A DNA stretch of 64,000 nt from Saccharomycopsis crataegensis (lineage: Eukaryota; Ascomycota; Saccharomycetes; Ascoideales; Saccharomycopsidaceae). The translations under genes and the position numbers were made by a program. Under the pieces are notes generated by a model. It saw only the letters and a program-made list of their open reading frames with translations. It ran no database searches and was not told the origin of the DNA. Shown one piece after another: positions 1 through 9,961 of this stretch (the stretch's first letter is position 1; every line of letters begins with the position of its first letter). The DNA lies in assembly GCF_037102585.1 (NCBI RefSeq), contig NW_027043822.1, positions 335,001-399,000 of the forward strand, in the 5' to 3' direction.

Positions 1-623
1 GGAGGGGCTTGGATTTGACCATCGCCAATTTGGGTAACAAGGGCAAAAGTATTTGTTTGCTTATTGTTGGCGTTGGCTGTAGTTTTCTGGCTGGTTAAAG
101 CGGGTGATGTTGTGAGCGCCACTGAATTTTGGGCAGCCAATGTAGAGCTTGGGGAGGTGGTGATTTGCAACGAAGTGCTTGCTGTTTGGATAGTTGGGGC
201 TGGGGTGGCTTGGATAATTTGGTCATCTTGAGATGAAGAGGTGGTTGAAAGTTTAATTGAAGTTGCCGGAGAAGCGGTTGTTGATATTTGAAGTGAACTG
301 GATGATGAAGAAGAAGAAGAAGAAGAGGTGGTGGTGGTTCTGGAAGCTTTCATGATATAACTTGATGGAGATGAGGTGGAATCTGTTGCAGCGGCAGTCG
401 ATTGAGATGATGTAGTGATTATTAGACTGCTGCTGGTGGAGGCAACGGCTGCGACCGTTGGGCTATCTGCAGGGGCCTGGATTTGGCCATCGCCAATTTG
501 TGATACTATCGCGTAGGTTGCAAGATTCTTGGGTTCTCTTTTGTAATAATGTATTGGCATTGAATATGTTGGTAAAGCCATTAATATGCTGAGCAACACG
601 AGTTGCTTTTTGTCTAATATCAT
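1..623 (-). CDS. PIR-type cell-wall protein, N-terminal part (runs off the left edge)
   Basis: An open frame starts at ATG 623 and reaches base 1 without a stop (207 codons). It opens with a hydrophobic signal peptide (about residues 1-22) followed by a Lys-Arg Kex2-type site near residue 29. Two copies of the PIR repeat core follow: SQIGDGQIQAP near residue 41 and TQIGDGQIQAP near residue 197, separated by a Ser/Thr-rich, presumably O-mannosylated, stretch with a poly-Ser run. In PIR proteins the Gln of this repeat forms an alkali-labile ester with beta-1,3-glucan, which fixes the protein in the wall. The Cys-rich C-terminal domain expected of the family would lie beyond the edge. The spacing between repeats, about 155 residues, is long for a PIR protein. 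The family call is firm; which paralogue it is cannot be said. Confidence 0.88.
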   Translation of the reverse strand, partial: MILDKKQLVLLSILMALPTYSMPIHYYKREPKNLATYAIVSQIGDGQIQAPADSPTVAAVASTSSSLIITTSSQSTAAATDSTSSPSSYIMKASRTTTTSSSSSSSSSSSLQISTTASPATSIKLSTTSSSQDDQIIQATPAPTIQTASTSLQITTSPSSTLAAQNSVALTTSPALTSQKTTANANNKQTNTFALVTQIGDGQIQAP

Positions 624-1419
624 GACACGAGAGTTATTTCTTGATTATTATTATTATTATTGTTATTATGTGTTTTAATTCTGTTATTTTTTTGGTTTAT
701 GGCGTTCTTCACAGTCACTGGAAAGACAAAAAAAAAAAAAAAGAAAAAGAAAACAGGTCAGAGCAAACGAACTTGAGAGAAAAGAAAAGGAAAATATAAC
801 ATCGAACAACGGCGAACCCGGATCATAATATAGTGTCGCCTAAAACATGGAAGTGCTGTGGCTCCAGAATTTTGCAAGGCCTCGGGAATGGGAGATCTGA
901 AATTCTGGGTACTTTGAGTTGACAGGGCCCATGTTGAAGGACTGGGGCGGCCCTGCCTTACAGCGGGCTGCGTAACCAGAGCGTCCCACCCCCCAGGATT
1001 GGGCAGGCGGTTTGTAGCAGCGAATATAATTATTATTGTTTTTTTTATTGCATGGATCTTCAGATGAGGGTCCACGTATCCAAGGAAAGAACAAGTACCG
1101 GGCAGTGCCAGTGGATTCCGAGGTGTTGGCACAGAGAGAGAGGGGTCTGGAACGTTGTTGGTTATTTTAGTGTTTTTGTCACAAGCAGCGCGTGCACGTA
1201 CGTACGGTAACAATGCCAGGGTGGATTTGGAAGATTGATTAATAATAATATATGATAGTAATAATAGGGTCGACGGAGTCCATAGTTGTGTTGTGCTCGA
1301 CACTGTTTTGGAGTGGTGCTATTTTTTCTTTTTTTTTTTTTTGTAGCTGCTTGCTACCTAGCACACAGGGTGAGCTGAGTTAACTACTGCTAGCTGATCG
1401 GCTGATCAATAATTAGAAG

Positions 1420-1430
1420 GTGAGTGAGTG

Positions 1431-1492
<62 letters not shown>

Positions 1493-1493
1493 G
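1420..1493. repeat. (GTAA)n microsatellite
   Basis: A tract of TGAG/TAAG tetranucleotides, about 18 units, nearly perfect after 1432. It is in the intergenic region and likely length-variable. Confidence 0.9.
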
Positions 1494-1728
1494 GAATAAT
1501 AATAACAATAACAATAATACCGGCGGCGTTGGCAGTTTGGTTTCGCGGTCCGAAGGTTTCCCGAGGGGGCGGTTGCTCGTCACCATGTGATGCTGGTCTG
1601 CGTGTTGTTGTTCTTGAGGGGAAACCCCCAGCCACCACCTCGAGCCTCCCCCAACCAAGTTGCATCTGGAAAGGGGAACTGCCAATGCGATCCGTCAGCA
1701 TTTTTTCTTCAACCGCCAGAAAAACTCC

Positions 1729-1738
1729 TATATAAATA
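1729..1738 (+). promoter_or_regulatory. TATA box of the oxidoreductase gene
   Basis: TATATAAATA lies 127 bp upstream of the ATG at 1865, a usual distance for a yeast TATA element. Confidence 0.6.
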
Positions 1739-1827
1739 GGTACAAAATGTCAGGACTTTCTCTCCTCTTCTCCCCACACATTCCTGGTGATAGATCCATA
1801 TTCAATTAATTTGATAACAATTACTAC

Positions 1828-1864
<37 letters not shown>

Positions 1865-1867
<3 letters not shown>

Positions 1868-3010
1868 GCTTCCCCTGACAAAGTCTTGAACATTGGTGTG
1901 ATTGGTACTGGTGTAAGTTATCATTACTATCGTATCATCAATCTCAATTAGTGTGGGTGGTCCCTGATCCAACATACATACTAACGAAAACCCCAGATTT
2001 TTGCCACCGGTACCCACTTGCCAAACTTGCAAAAGATCCCCCAACAATTCAAAGTCGTTGCCTGTTCCAACCGTACCAAATCAAAGGCCGAAACCTTCGC
2101 CACCAAGGCTAACATTTCTAGCGACAAGATCTACGAAAGCTACGACGATTTGATCAACGATAAAGATGTCGATGTCATTGATGCGTTACTCCCTGTCGAA
2201 AACAACGCCATGATCGTCGAAAAGGCCATCAAGGCCGGTAAAGCCATCGCCATTGAAAAGCCTATTGCCAACAACCTTGAGAATGCCAAGAAACTCGTGC
2301 AATTGGCCCAAAATACCTCCGTCCCAGTGTTGGTGTTGGAGAACTGGCTTTATCACACCGCCACCGAAGTCATCAAGCCAAAGTTGAAAGAAATCGGTAC
2401 CATCATTGGTTTCAACTTCAAATCCACCGGCCCATTCTACGCCGAAAACAAATATTTGAAGACTTCTTGGAGAGCCAAGCCAAACCACATTGGTGGGTAC
2501 TTGTCCGACGGTGGGGTCCATCAATTGGCTTACTTGGTCGAATTACTTGGGGAAGCTGAAACCATTTCTGCTCACACCACCCAAGTCAGAGAGCAATCAG
2601 GTACCGACGATGTGTGGTTTTCCACTTTGAAAATGAAGAGTGGTGCCATCGGTACTTTCACTTATGGTTCTGCTTTCGGGGCCGTTGACAAGTCCAGACA
2701 ATTTGTGATTTACGGTGATAAAGGTTCGGTAGTTTTTGACTTCTCACCAGCTAATCCAAAACCATTTGTTAAGTGCTCGTACGGCGTCACTGGCGAAAAT
2801 ATCAAAACTGAAACCATTGAAATCGAAGAAAAAGACAGTACTAATGGTATTGTGTCTGAGTTCAAGAACTTCCATGAAGCTACCGTTTCCAATGATAAAT
2901 CTCTTTTGAAATGTAAACCAACTATTGCTTTCCATCATTTGGCTATCGTTGATGCCGCTTTGAAGAGTTCTGCTAATGGTGGTAGCTCAGTCAAGGTAGA
3001 ATCAATCTGA
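1865..3010 (+). CDS. Gfo/Idh/MocA-family NAD(P)-dependent oxidoreductase (YMR315W-like), one intron
   Basis: Two exons (1865-1912 and 1997-3010) give a 353-residue protein, normal for the family. The intron has a GTAAGT donor, TACTAAC branch point and CAG acceptor. It falls inside the dinucleotide-binding loop, so splicing is needed to make the Rossmann motif GVIGTGIFATGTH at about residues 11-23. The family EKP motif, whose Lys contacts cofactor and substrate, is present in AIEKPIAN. The C-terminal half is the alpha/beta substrate domain, with the GGYLSDGGVHQLAYL segment typical of the fold. The order of a Rossmann domain followed by the GFO/IDH/MocA C-terminal domain resembles yeast YMR315W, an NADP-dependent enzyme of unsettled substrate. 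Strong codon bias (GCC, AAG, TTG) suggests good expression. The substrate cannot be read from sequence. Confidence 0.85.
1913..1996 (+). other. Spliceosomal intron of the oxidoreductase gene
   Basis: 84 nt: GTAAGT at 1913, TACTAAC at 1978-1984, CAG ending at 1996. Branch-to-acceptor distance is short, as is usual in yeasts. Removing it joins the ATG exon in frame with the long exon. Confidence 0.9.
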
Positions 3011-3684
3011 GTAGTAGTTTATAGAGAGAGAGAGAGAGAGGAGCAGAAATCTAATAAAAACAAATGTTAATAAAAATATATATTTTTTCGTTTTGCGATC
3101 CAATTTTTTCTCGTGTGTGTAACAAAATGGAAATTGTATGACATGGACAGTGGACATGCCCATGCAACGTAGGTAGTCATGAATTGTTGGATATTGTACT
3201 CCAATAACTGTATATTGAGAGCCGATAATTATTGATTCGTTTGAGAATTAAAGCCAGACTAAATCTTCCGTCTTGCAGGAAGGTTAAGATTTGCGTGGGA
3301 AGTTTCTCAACATCACTTTTGTTGGCTCATGTTATACAGTTATACATGACCATCTGACTCTCGATGACTCGCGATGACTCTCTGAAATTACCTAATCTGG
3401 CTATCATGACTCGGTGCTCCCGCATGGTGAAAAGGAAAAATAGAAAGAAAAAAAAAAAAAAAATGTTGGCGGATTTTTTTTTCTTTATTTTTATTAATTT
3501 TTTTTGTCATATAAATACTGCGATTCAGTCTCTGATTTTATTATTTTAGATTCCAACTTGATGTTTTGATTCATTTATCATTCACTTCTTTCCATTCACT
3601 ACCTCACAATCCCTTCCCTCTGGAAAAAAAAAAGATACCCCCCGTGCCAGCCAATTTTACATAGTTGCCCCCAGTTAATTGCAA
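3011..3684. other. Intergenic region
   Basis: Contains a GA dinucleotide run (3023-3041), likely 3'-end signals of the oxidoreductase, and poly-A/T tracts near 3450-3510. The Lys-rich open frame at 3364-3549 rides on these tracts and is not credible. No RNA gene recognised. Confidence 0.65.
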
Positions 3685-5196
3685 ATGGCTGAGAACAATA
3701 ATATCATCATCTCACCAACGGTTTCTAAGAACCATTTGGATTCTCTTGATTCAAACTCCCTTGATCATCAAGAACCAGTGTTGACCGATTATGAATCGAA
3801 GAAACTCGACAGAATTTATTTCAGACTCGATTGCCGTATCATTCCTGCCTTATGGTGTCTTTATTTCTTATCGTCTTTCGGCTCCTCCGCTTATGGCAAC
3901 ACCCTCACCATGAATTACAAAGATGGCCATTCTTTGGAACAATCCCTTGGGCTCAACCCCCACCAACTTTCCGTCGCTAGTGCCCTTTATTACGTGTCGT
4001 TCATCATCTTTGACTTACCAATGAACTTGGCAATGACTAGACTCCCTCCACAAATCTGGTTGGCAAGAATCATTATTTCTGTCGGGCTCGTTTACTGCTG
4101 TTATACCGCTCTTTCTACTCCGGGAGGTCTTATTGCCATCAGATTCATTAGTGGGCTTTGTGGTGCCGGAGTGTGGCCAGGTATGGCATTCTACATTTCT
4201 TTATGGTACCCATCTCATAGATCGGCCAAAAGAATCGGTTATTACTTCACTGCGGCGCAAATTTCTGCTGCGGTTGCTGGTTTGGTCAGCGCTGGCTTCC
4301 AGAAAATCGATGGTAATAGGGGTTATTACGGCTGGCAATGGTTGTTCTTAACCTACGGGCTTATCACCATCGCCGTAGGCATATCTTTAGTTTGGTGGTT
4401 GCCAGACAGACCTAACACTTCAGAAAATATTGGGCAAATACTGGTCAATCGTTTCGAAGCTAAATTGCACAATTTGTTCCCAAAAAACCCTTACCCTCTT
4501 AATGAAGTCGATGCGGATATTCACATGAAAGATGTCGAATCACACACCAAAAGAAAGTTCGACTGGAATGCCAAAGACTTACTCGCGGTGATGAAGGATG
4601 TCAGAATTTGGCCATTGATCATGATGTATTTTGGTGTCGTTGGTACTGGTTTTGGCTTGGCGGTGTTTGGCACGACAATTATCAAAACTAATAACCCAAG
4701 TCTTTCCGATATCGATGTTTCGTTGTTGTACGCTCCAATCTGGTTGTTTGATTTGGGAGGGATCCTTACTCTTACCCCATTTGCCGATAGATATAAGAAA
4801 TATAGAGGTTTGGTTTTCAGTTTTGCTTGTTGCATCATCATTTGTGGCTTGTGCGTTACCACATATGCCAAAGGTGATTGGAGCAGATACGGTGGTTTGT
4901 TAATTGCCGGCTACGGTTTAGGTCCAACCGTCCCGATTTGTATGGCATGGAGTGCAGAAATCTTTCAACCAAGACATGGGGACGTGGGAACTGCTGCGGC
5001 TTCTGCCCTTGTTTCTGGTCTTGGTAACTTGGGTAGTGTCATGGCCACTTATGCGTTGTACAGTGGTTGGCCTGCTGATAAGGAAAGAATGTACCGTGAC
5101 AGTAACATGATTCTTGTTTTGATCACTGGTATCAGTATGATTGCATCTTTCAGCTGTTATGCGCTTCGTAAATTCCTTGGTGATTTTGATAAATAG
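3685..5196 (+). CDS. MFS transporter, Dal5 (allantoate permease / anion:cation symporter) subfamily
   Basis: 503 residues from ATG 3685; the frame is open two codons further but without another ATG. About 12 hydrophobic segments follow a hydrophilic N-terminus of about 50 residues. The family signature for TM4 and the following loop is clear: RFISGLCGAGVWPGMAFYIS and then a YP..R..KRIGYYF segment. A WQWLFL..G motif before TM6 and a hydrophilic central loop with WWLPDRP are also typical of Dal5-type carriers (DAL5, TNA1, SOA1, YCT1, FEN2). These import small organic anions such as allantoate, nicotinate, cysteine or sulfonates across the plasma membrane. The wording of TM4-TM5 seems closest to the sulfur-compound branch (SOA1/YCT1), but that is recollection, so the substrate is left open. 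Confidence 0.85.
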   Translation: MAENNNIIISPTVSKNHLDSLDSNSLDHQEPVLTDYESKKLDRIYFRLDCRIIPALWCLYFLSSFGSSAYGNTLTMNYKDGHSLEQSLGLNPHQLSVASALYYVSFIIFDLPMNLAMTRLPPQIWLARIIISVGLVYCCYTALSTPGGLIAIRFISGLCGAGVWPGMAFYISLWYPSHRSAKRIGYYFTAAQISAAVAGLVSAGFQKIDGNRGYYGWQWLFLTYGLITIAVGISLVWWLPDRPNTSENIGQILVNRFEAKLHNLFPKNPYPLNEVDADIHMKDVESHTKRKFDWNAKDLLAVMKDVRIWPLIMMYFGVVGTGFGLAVFGTTIIKTNNPSLSDIDVSLLYAPIWLFDLGGILTLTPFADRYKKYRGLVFSFACCIIICGLCVTTYAKGDWSRYGGLLIAGYGLGPTVPICMAWSAEIFQPRHGDVGTAAASALVSGLGNLGSVMATYALYSGWPADKERMYRDSNMILVLITGISMIASFSCYALRKFLGDFDK

Positions 5197-6519
5197 ATTT
5201 GCTTATTCCTTCTGATTTATTCTTTTCTTTTTTTTTTTTCATTGACTATTTTGTTGTTTCTCTATTGCTCCATCATTACAAGTATTAAAATAATAAAAAA
5301 GACTGAAATCTTCAGAGAGACTGATGTTTTTGTTTGCCTTATATATCAATATCACTATTAACAGGCAGGGTTTATTCCAGTTCGTAAAAGAATTTCCAAA
5401 TATTTCAAGACCAAGTATACTTAATAATATTCCTTCAGTGGCCTCTGGAATTCTCGTGTAGAGTCTAAACAATGACTATACTTGGGATGTTATTAACCCC
5501 CTTCTAGACAAATTTTATGGATTTTTTGTTCTATTGACTTTTATTAATTTTCTTCTTTTTGATACATTCCCCCATTCGGCTCTTGCAAGTTGCCTGCCTT
5601 CTGGTACGAAATATAAAATATCGCGTTGAAGCCCACATCTCAATGTGATGATAGATACTCTATGATATGTGAAGTGAAGTGATTCATTTTCTGTTGTTAA
5701 AACAAGGCTAGTATTAGAAGATCCGGTATAAATTGGAAGCGAAAACCCCCAGCAATCGAGAATCCCACATCATTGTTATTCGACAGTTTAAAACATGGCA
5801 AAATGCGAAAAAAAAAAAACCAAACGCCGGTATATTATTACAATTACACACACAATCATGGGGAAAAATACGATCCAAATTCGTATTGCTTTGATCTTAT
5901 ATATCTCGAGCTGTATTATATTCAGTAAGAGCGTATATTAAATATTAGGGCATGATTGAATTTTATTATTATTATTATATCATCACTTATATTCATTTAC
6001 TTATGTATTTATTTTTTTTTTTGACACATGTCGGTGTCTGGCTTGACATCAAAATAACTGATGGTGATTATTAGAAACCCATTGGCACCACCGCAACATC
6101 CTCATCCAGCCATTCTTTATCTACCGGTTGTTTTTATCCTCTTCACTAAGGAGGGGGGGGGGGCGGACTAAATATATGCTCTGAACCATCGATGGTGATA
6201 AAACGCCACCGGGTGTTTGTTTATCAAGCTGTTTTGTGGTACGAATCCCATCGGCGGGCGTATGCACGCGACCGATGCGACTTGTTGGAATTTCCAAAGT
6301 ACGTTACTGAACATGCATTGGGGACAAAGACACACACACACCTGTCGTGCTGATAAGGTCCAAGACCCTGGATACTGCATTTATTTATTAATCATTGTTA
6401 TTTTACACGGTATATTTATCTACTGGTTTTCCTCTTTTTCTTCTTTTTTTTGTTTTTTTCACGGTGATTGATTGGGTGTGTCAAGTTATTTCTCGTTTTT
6501 TTTTTTGTTTTTTTTTGCA
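5197..6519. other. Long intergenic region upstream of the amino-acid permease
   Basis: 1.3 kb without a supportable gene. It contains poly-A/T tracts, an 11-base G run at 6153-6163, and an extended T-rich leader (6430-6517) just before the permease ATG. Long upstream regions are common for regulated permeases; no factor site was assigned. Confidence 0.6.
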
Positions 6520-8544
6520 ATGAGCTCAAATAAACATGAACGGTCAAATAGCATCGAGAGCAGTTATTCGAATGAAACGTTGGCCCAGAATGTGGAAGCA
6601 GGGTATTCTCCCAAGAAAGAAATCTCTAATGATCAATCGCTACCCCATTTAGATACAGAAACCATAGGCTCATTTGAAGATATTCATAATGATGACAAAC
6701 AAGAATTCTCACCAATAGCTTACACCATAAACAGCAGCTTTCGGACAGATCATAGTTCCCCCAACCGAAAGACTATCAATAACCATCGAACCATTTACAT
6801 GGAGCGAACTCCAATCATCACCCCGGGGGTGATGTCGATACCGGCGTTTGCTCCCAATAAGAAGTATCAGATTACTACAAGCCGTCTGCTGGAAATGATG
6901 TCCCCATTCAATAATGTTAATCTCACCTCACCAGTGGAAACCAGTACCCCTGAGCATCTAAGTCGATGCTTGAAAGCTCATAATATTGCAGCGATCACAT
7001 TATGTTCGGTATTCGGGACAGGGTTATTAATCAATACTGCCACGACATTGGCGGAATGTGGGCCATTCCCATTACTCATAGCATTTTCAGTCATGCTGTT
7101 GTTAAGTTATCAAGTGGTCAGTGCTTTATGCGAGTTGTGTACTTACATCCCTTTACCCAATGCCTACTCTGGCTACACCGAAAGATTCGTCGATCCGGCT
7201 TTAGGATACGCGCTTGGATACTTTTACTTATTTCAATACTTGATTATTGGACCAAACCAAATATTTGCTGGAGCGTTAACGGTCCAGTATTGGATACCGA
7301 TAAATAAAGTGAATCCTGCAGTATGGATAACAATATTCATTGTGGTGTTGACACTATTGAATTATATTGACGTGGGGAAAATCGCCATGACCGCCGATTT
7401 GTTCGTTTTAGCCAAAATGATCGCGTACTTCTTCATGATCACTTTACTTTTGGTGATCATTTGTGGTGTCAATAGCAAAAACGACGTGATTGGTTTCAAG
7501 TACTGGAAAAATCCTGGGGCGGTCAATCAATCATACTATCCTAAGATCTCCAACAGTGGCAATGGCATCGTGGCAATCATTTCCGCGATCACCGGGAGTA
7601 TTTTCCCATTTGTTGGTATCGAAAGTTTTTGCGTCACCGTCAGCGAAGCTCGTTATCCACGGAAAACCATTCCAAAAGCTAAAAGACTTCTCTATATCTC
7701 TTTGTCGGCGTTTTATATCGTGATTGCATTTTTGATCGGGTTGGCAGTGGCCTATAACGATGCAAACTTCCCTCGGGTTATTGCCAACCAAGACAAAACC
7801 ACTGCTGCGTCGTCGCCGGTAATTTTGGCGGTGCAAAATGCCGGACTCAAGATCATCCCCTCGGTGTTGAACGGGGTGATTTTCATTTTCGTGTTATCGG
7901 CTGCCAATAGCAGTTTCTATATCAGTACCAGGATTCTTTATGGATTATCAGCCTCTGGTTTGGCTCCGGTGGTTTTCAGCAAAACTACCAGTCGTGGGAT
8001 CCCGGTATATTCCATTGGATTGATTGTCGGCTTCAATTTCCTTGCTTATCTTGGGGTGTCGGAGCCCACAAGGAAATTGTTCGAATTATTTAGTAATTCA
8101 GTGTGTGGATTCACCATGATTTTATGGATGTGTATCTTGTTGACCCATATTTGTTTTTTAAGGGCAATGAAAGTCCAGAATGTCCAAACAAATCGAACCA
8201 CTTATAAGGCCCGGGGAGGAATAATTCCCTCGTTCATTGCCTTGGCATGCTGTGGGTTTTTAATCATGTTCAGAGAGTTTCAAGTATTTCTCGACTTGAA
8301 GAATTTTGACGTCGACACGTTTATTACCGGGTATATTTGTGTCCCGGTGTTTTTGGTTATCTTTGTGTCGTTCAAGTTTTATTATAAAACAAAGTTCATC
8401 AAAGCAGAAGATGCGGATTTGTTCTTCTATAAAGATTGTGTTGATAGGTCTGAAGAGCAGTACATCAATGAAGAGGTCAACATGTACAGCTTGAGGGAGA
8501 AGACATTTTTCTTGAAGAGATGGTACTATAAACTCTTGGTGTGA
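6520..8544 (+). CDS. Amino-acid permease, yeast AAT (YAT) family of the APC superfamily
   Basis: 674 residues from ATG 6520. The frame is open to 6472 but that part encodes only the T-rich leader. A long hydrophilic N-terminus (about 150 residues, Ser/Asn-rich) precedes the APC core, which starts at LKAHNIAAITLCSVFGTGLL, the place of the usual HxxxIAIGGxIGTGLF motif of TM1. About 12 membrane segments follow, with the TM6-7 region GSIFPFVGIESFCVTVSEAR and a YPRKTIPKA motif characteristic of plasma-membrane amino-acid permeases. The N-terminus is longer than in GAP1-like carriers (about 90 residues) but shorter than in the sensor SSY1 (about 280). TM1 has CSVFGTG in place of the usual GGxIGTG, a difference in the substrate-binding loop that could mean a specialised or receptor-like permease. 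Specificity is unknown. Confidence 0.85.
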   Translation: MSSNKHERSNSIESSYSNETLAQNVEAGYSPKKEISNDQSLPHLDTETIGSFEDIHNDDKQEFSPIAYTINSSFRTDHSSPNRKTINNHRTIYMERTPIITPGVMSIPAFAPNKKYQITTSRLLEMMSPFNNVNLTSPVETSTPEHLSRCLKAHNIAAITLCSVFGTGLLINTATTLAECGPFPLLIAFSVMLLLSYQVVSALCELCTYIPLPNAYSGYTERFVDPALGYALGYFYLFQYLIIGPNQIFAGALTVQYWIPINKVNPAVWITIFIVVLTLLNYIDVGKIAMTADLFVLAKMIAYFFMITLLLVIICGVNSKNDVIGFKYWKNPGAVNQSYYPKISNSGNGIVAIISAITGSIFPFVGIESFCVTVSEARYPRKTIPKAKRLLYISLSAFYIVIAFLIGLAVAYNDANFPRVIANQDKTTAASSPVILAVQNAGLKIIPSVLNGVIFIFVLSAANSSFYISTRILYGLSASGLAPVVFSKTTSRGIPVYSIGLIVGFNFLAYLGVSEPTRKLFELFSNSVCGFTMILWMCILLTHICFLRAMKVQNVQTNRTTYKARGGIIPSFIALACCGFLIMFREFQVFLDLKNFDVDTFITGYICVPVFLVIFVSFKFYYKTKFIKAEDADLFFYKDCVDRSEEQYINEEVNMYSLREKTFFLKRWYYKLLV

Positions 8545-8917
8545 TCCAGGTAATTTCTCTGATTCCGTACTTTATTTTTGCTTAGCCATCTGTTCATTTC
8601 TAGTTTCTTTTTGTTTGTTTGTTTGTTGTTGTTGTTTTTTATTATTATTTAGTGTTGTTGGTATTTTTCTTTTTAATTTGGATAGACGTTTATACATACA
8701 TGTATATATTTAATAGTTATGGTTTTTTAATAGACTTAGACAAATTTTATATCATATGCTGTGGTGCACATAAAAATCCGTCCAAACACGAAAAATGGTT
8801 AAAAAAAAAAAAAAAAAAAAAATAAAACAAACAACAAATAGCAGCCTTAACGGAACAAAATCTCCTACAACAACAACTACAAGAAGAAGAAAAGAAGCAA
8901 AAAAAAATCAAAAAAAA
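8545..8917. other. Short intergenic region with A-rich leader
   Basis: Holds the 3' region of the permease and an A-rich leader (8800-8917) for the next gene. The frame continues through the poly-A as a poly-Lys extension that I do not consider translated. Confidence 0.6.
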
Positions 8918-9169
8918 ATGGGAAACTCAAAGGTCGTTAAGCCTCTTGCTCGCTCAAGATTCAAGAAAATCATCAAATCAAAACTTCAAAAACAGAAATC
9001 CCTCAAGAACGATTCGACTGACCTTTTGGTGTATTTGAACTATATGTTATTCTTGAAAACTCTTCTCAATGAAGCACAGGCTTTACAATCAAAAGAAGAT
9101 AGTGAAGAATTAACTGTGGTTCATTTGAATAATATCAGAAGCTCGGTATTAAAAAGATTTCGTGGTTGA
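8918..9169 (+). CDS. Small histone-fold protein, probable CENP-W / Wip1 kinetochore subunit
   Basis: 83 residues starting at ATG 8918, which lies after the A-rich leader. The in-frame ATG at 8795 would only add a poly-Lys tail encoded by the A tract. The layout is that of CENP-W: a basic N-terminus, a short helix, DLLVYLNYMLFLKTLLNEAQ as the central histone-fold helix, then a third helix with EELTVVHLNNI and an end in VLKRFRG, close to the VILKKSRG-type end I recall for vertebrate CENP-W. CENP-W pairs with CENP-T and links centromeric chromatin to the outer kinetochore; in S. cerevisiae the pair is Cnn1-Wip1. Length (80-90 residues) fits. The alternative is another tiny histone-fold protein such as MHF2, but the helix-2 wording favours CENP-W. 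Confidence 0.68.
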   Translation: MGNSKVVKPLARSRFKKIIKSKLQKQKSLKNDSTDLLVYLNYMLFLKTLLNEAQALQSKEDSEELTVVHLNNIRSSVLKRFRG

Positions 9170-9961
9170 GGAAATGGAAAAAGGGAGAGTGAATGGTTAC
9201 CGATATATAAGGATACACGCGAGTATAATACGCTGATGTTTACTAAGAGATGTCTTAATAAATACTAATGTCTTTGAAATTTATTTGATATTTGAAATGG
9301 TTTTATTATTTCGCTTTTGTTGCTAGCAGGGTATCATTTACCAGTGCACGATATTAACATGGGATCTAAGTGTGAAGCTTCCATTTAAGCGATTGCTATT
9401 TTCAAAAAAAGAATTGCTCTATGGAATATCAAAATATCTAGCAAAAGATCCCAACAGCCTTCATTGAGCATATTTCCATTTATATATCAATTATAATTAA
9501 TATGGTCTCCACTGCTATCAGAAGGAACTGCGTGCGTGCTTTTTCCATGCCCAGGAGACTATCCATACAGGTATATATATATATATTAACTGATTGGTGG
9601 TCCATATTTTAAATTGTTAGTGGTCTATATTTGGCCAAAAAGTTTGGAATAAGTCTCGGGATTATTAGATTGCTCAGGCTATCTCCGGTATTTTTTTTTT
9701 TTTTTTTGTGTCACCTCAATAAATATCTTGCATGACACAAAACCCGAACATGGGAATTTTCCTTGAGCTTTTTTAAGTGCTCTAGAGAGCAATAATATAA
9801 AAATGAGTTTATTATTATTGCTTACAGCAATAAACTGTAAGATATAAAAAGAGATATGATCTTCCAAATTTCTTTTGAATTCTTTTATTCCTTACATTTT
9901 ACCAACTCAAAGATCTCTAATTTTACAATCTTGTATTTTTATCCTTCGTTATCCATTAAAC
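9170..9961. other. Intergenic region
   Basis: AT-rich, with a poly-T run at 9690-9706 and an (AT) run near 9573-9586. Nothing that looks like a gene or RNA was found. The frame upstream of 9962 is open but has no ATG. Confidence 0.65.

Larger units (their letters stand above)
624..1864. other. Divergent intergenic region between the PIR gene and the oxidoreductase gene
   Basis: About 1.2 kb with no convincing gene. It holds poly-A/T runs (731-744, 1328-1342), a GTAA tetranucleotide tract, a TATA element and a TAA trinucleotide run just before the oxidoreductase start. Open frames on the minus strand here are repeat-driven and have no protein-like character. Confidence 0.7.

Noticed and set aside
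758-1303. 181-codon minus-strand frame in the first intergenic region
   Set aside because: Low-complexity content driven by local repeats, no start context or domain, and it lies in a divergent promoter region.
1420-1493. Possible CRISPR-like array
   Set aside because: It is a plain tetranucleotide microsatellite with no spacers, in a eukaryote.
8795-8917. N-terminal poly-Lys extension of the CENP-W-like gene
   Set aside because: The extension is the translation of an A-rich leader; the ATG at 8918 gives the family's normal length.
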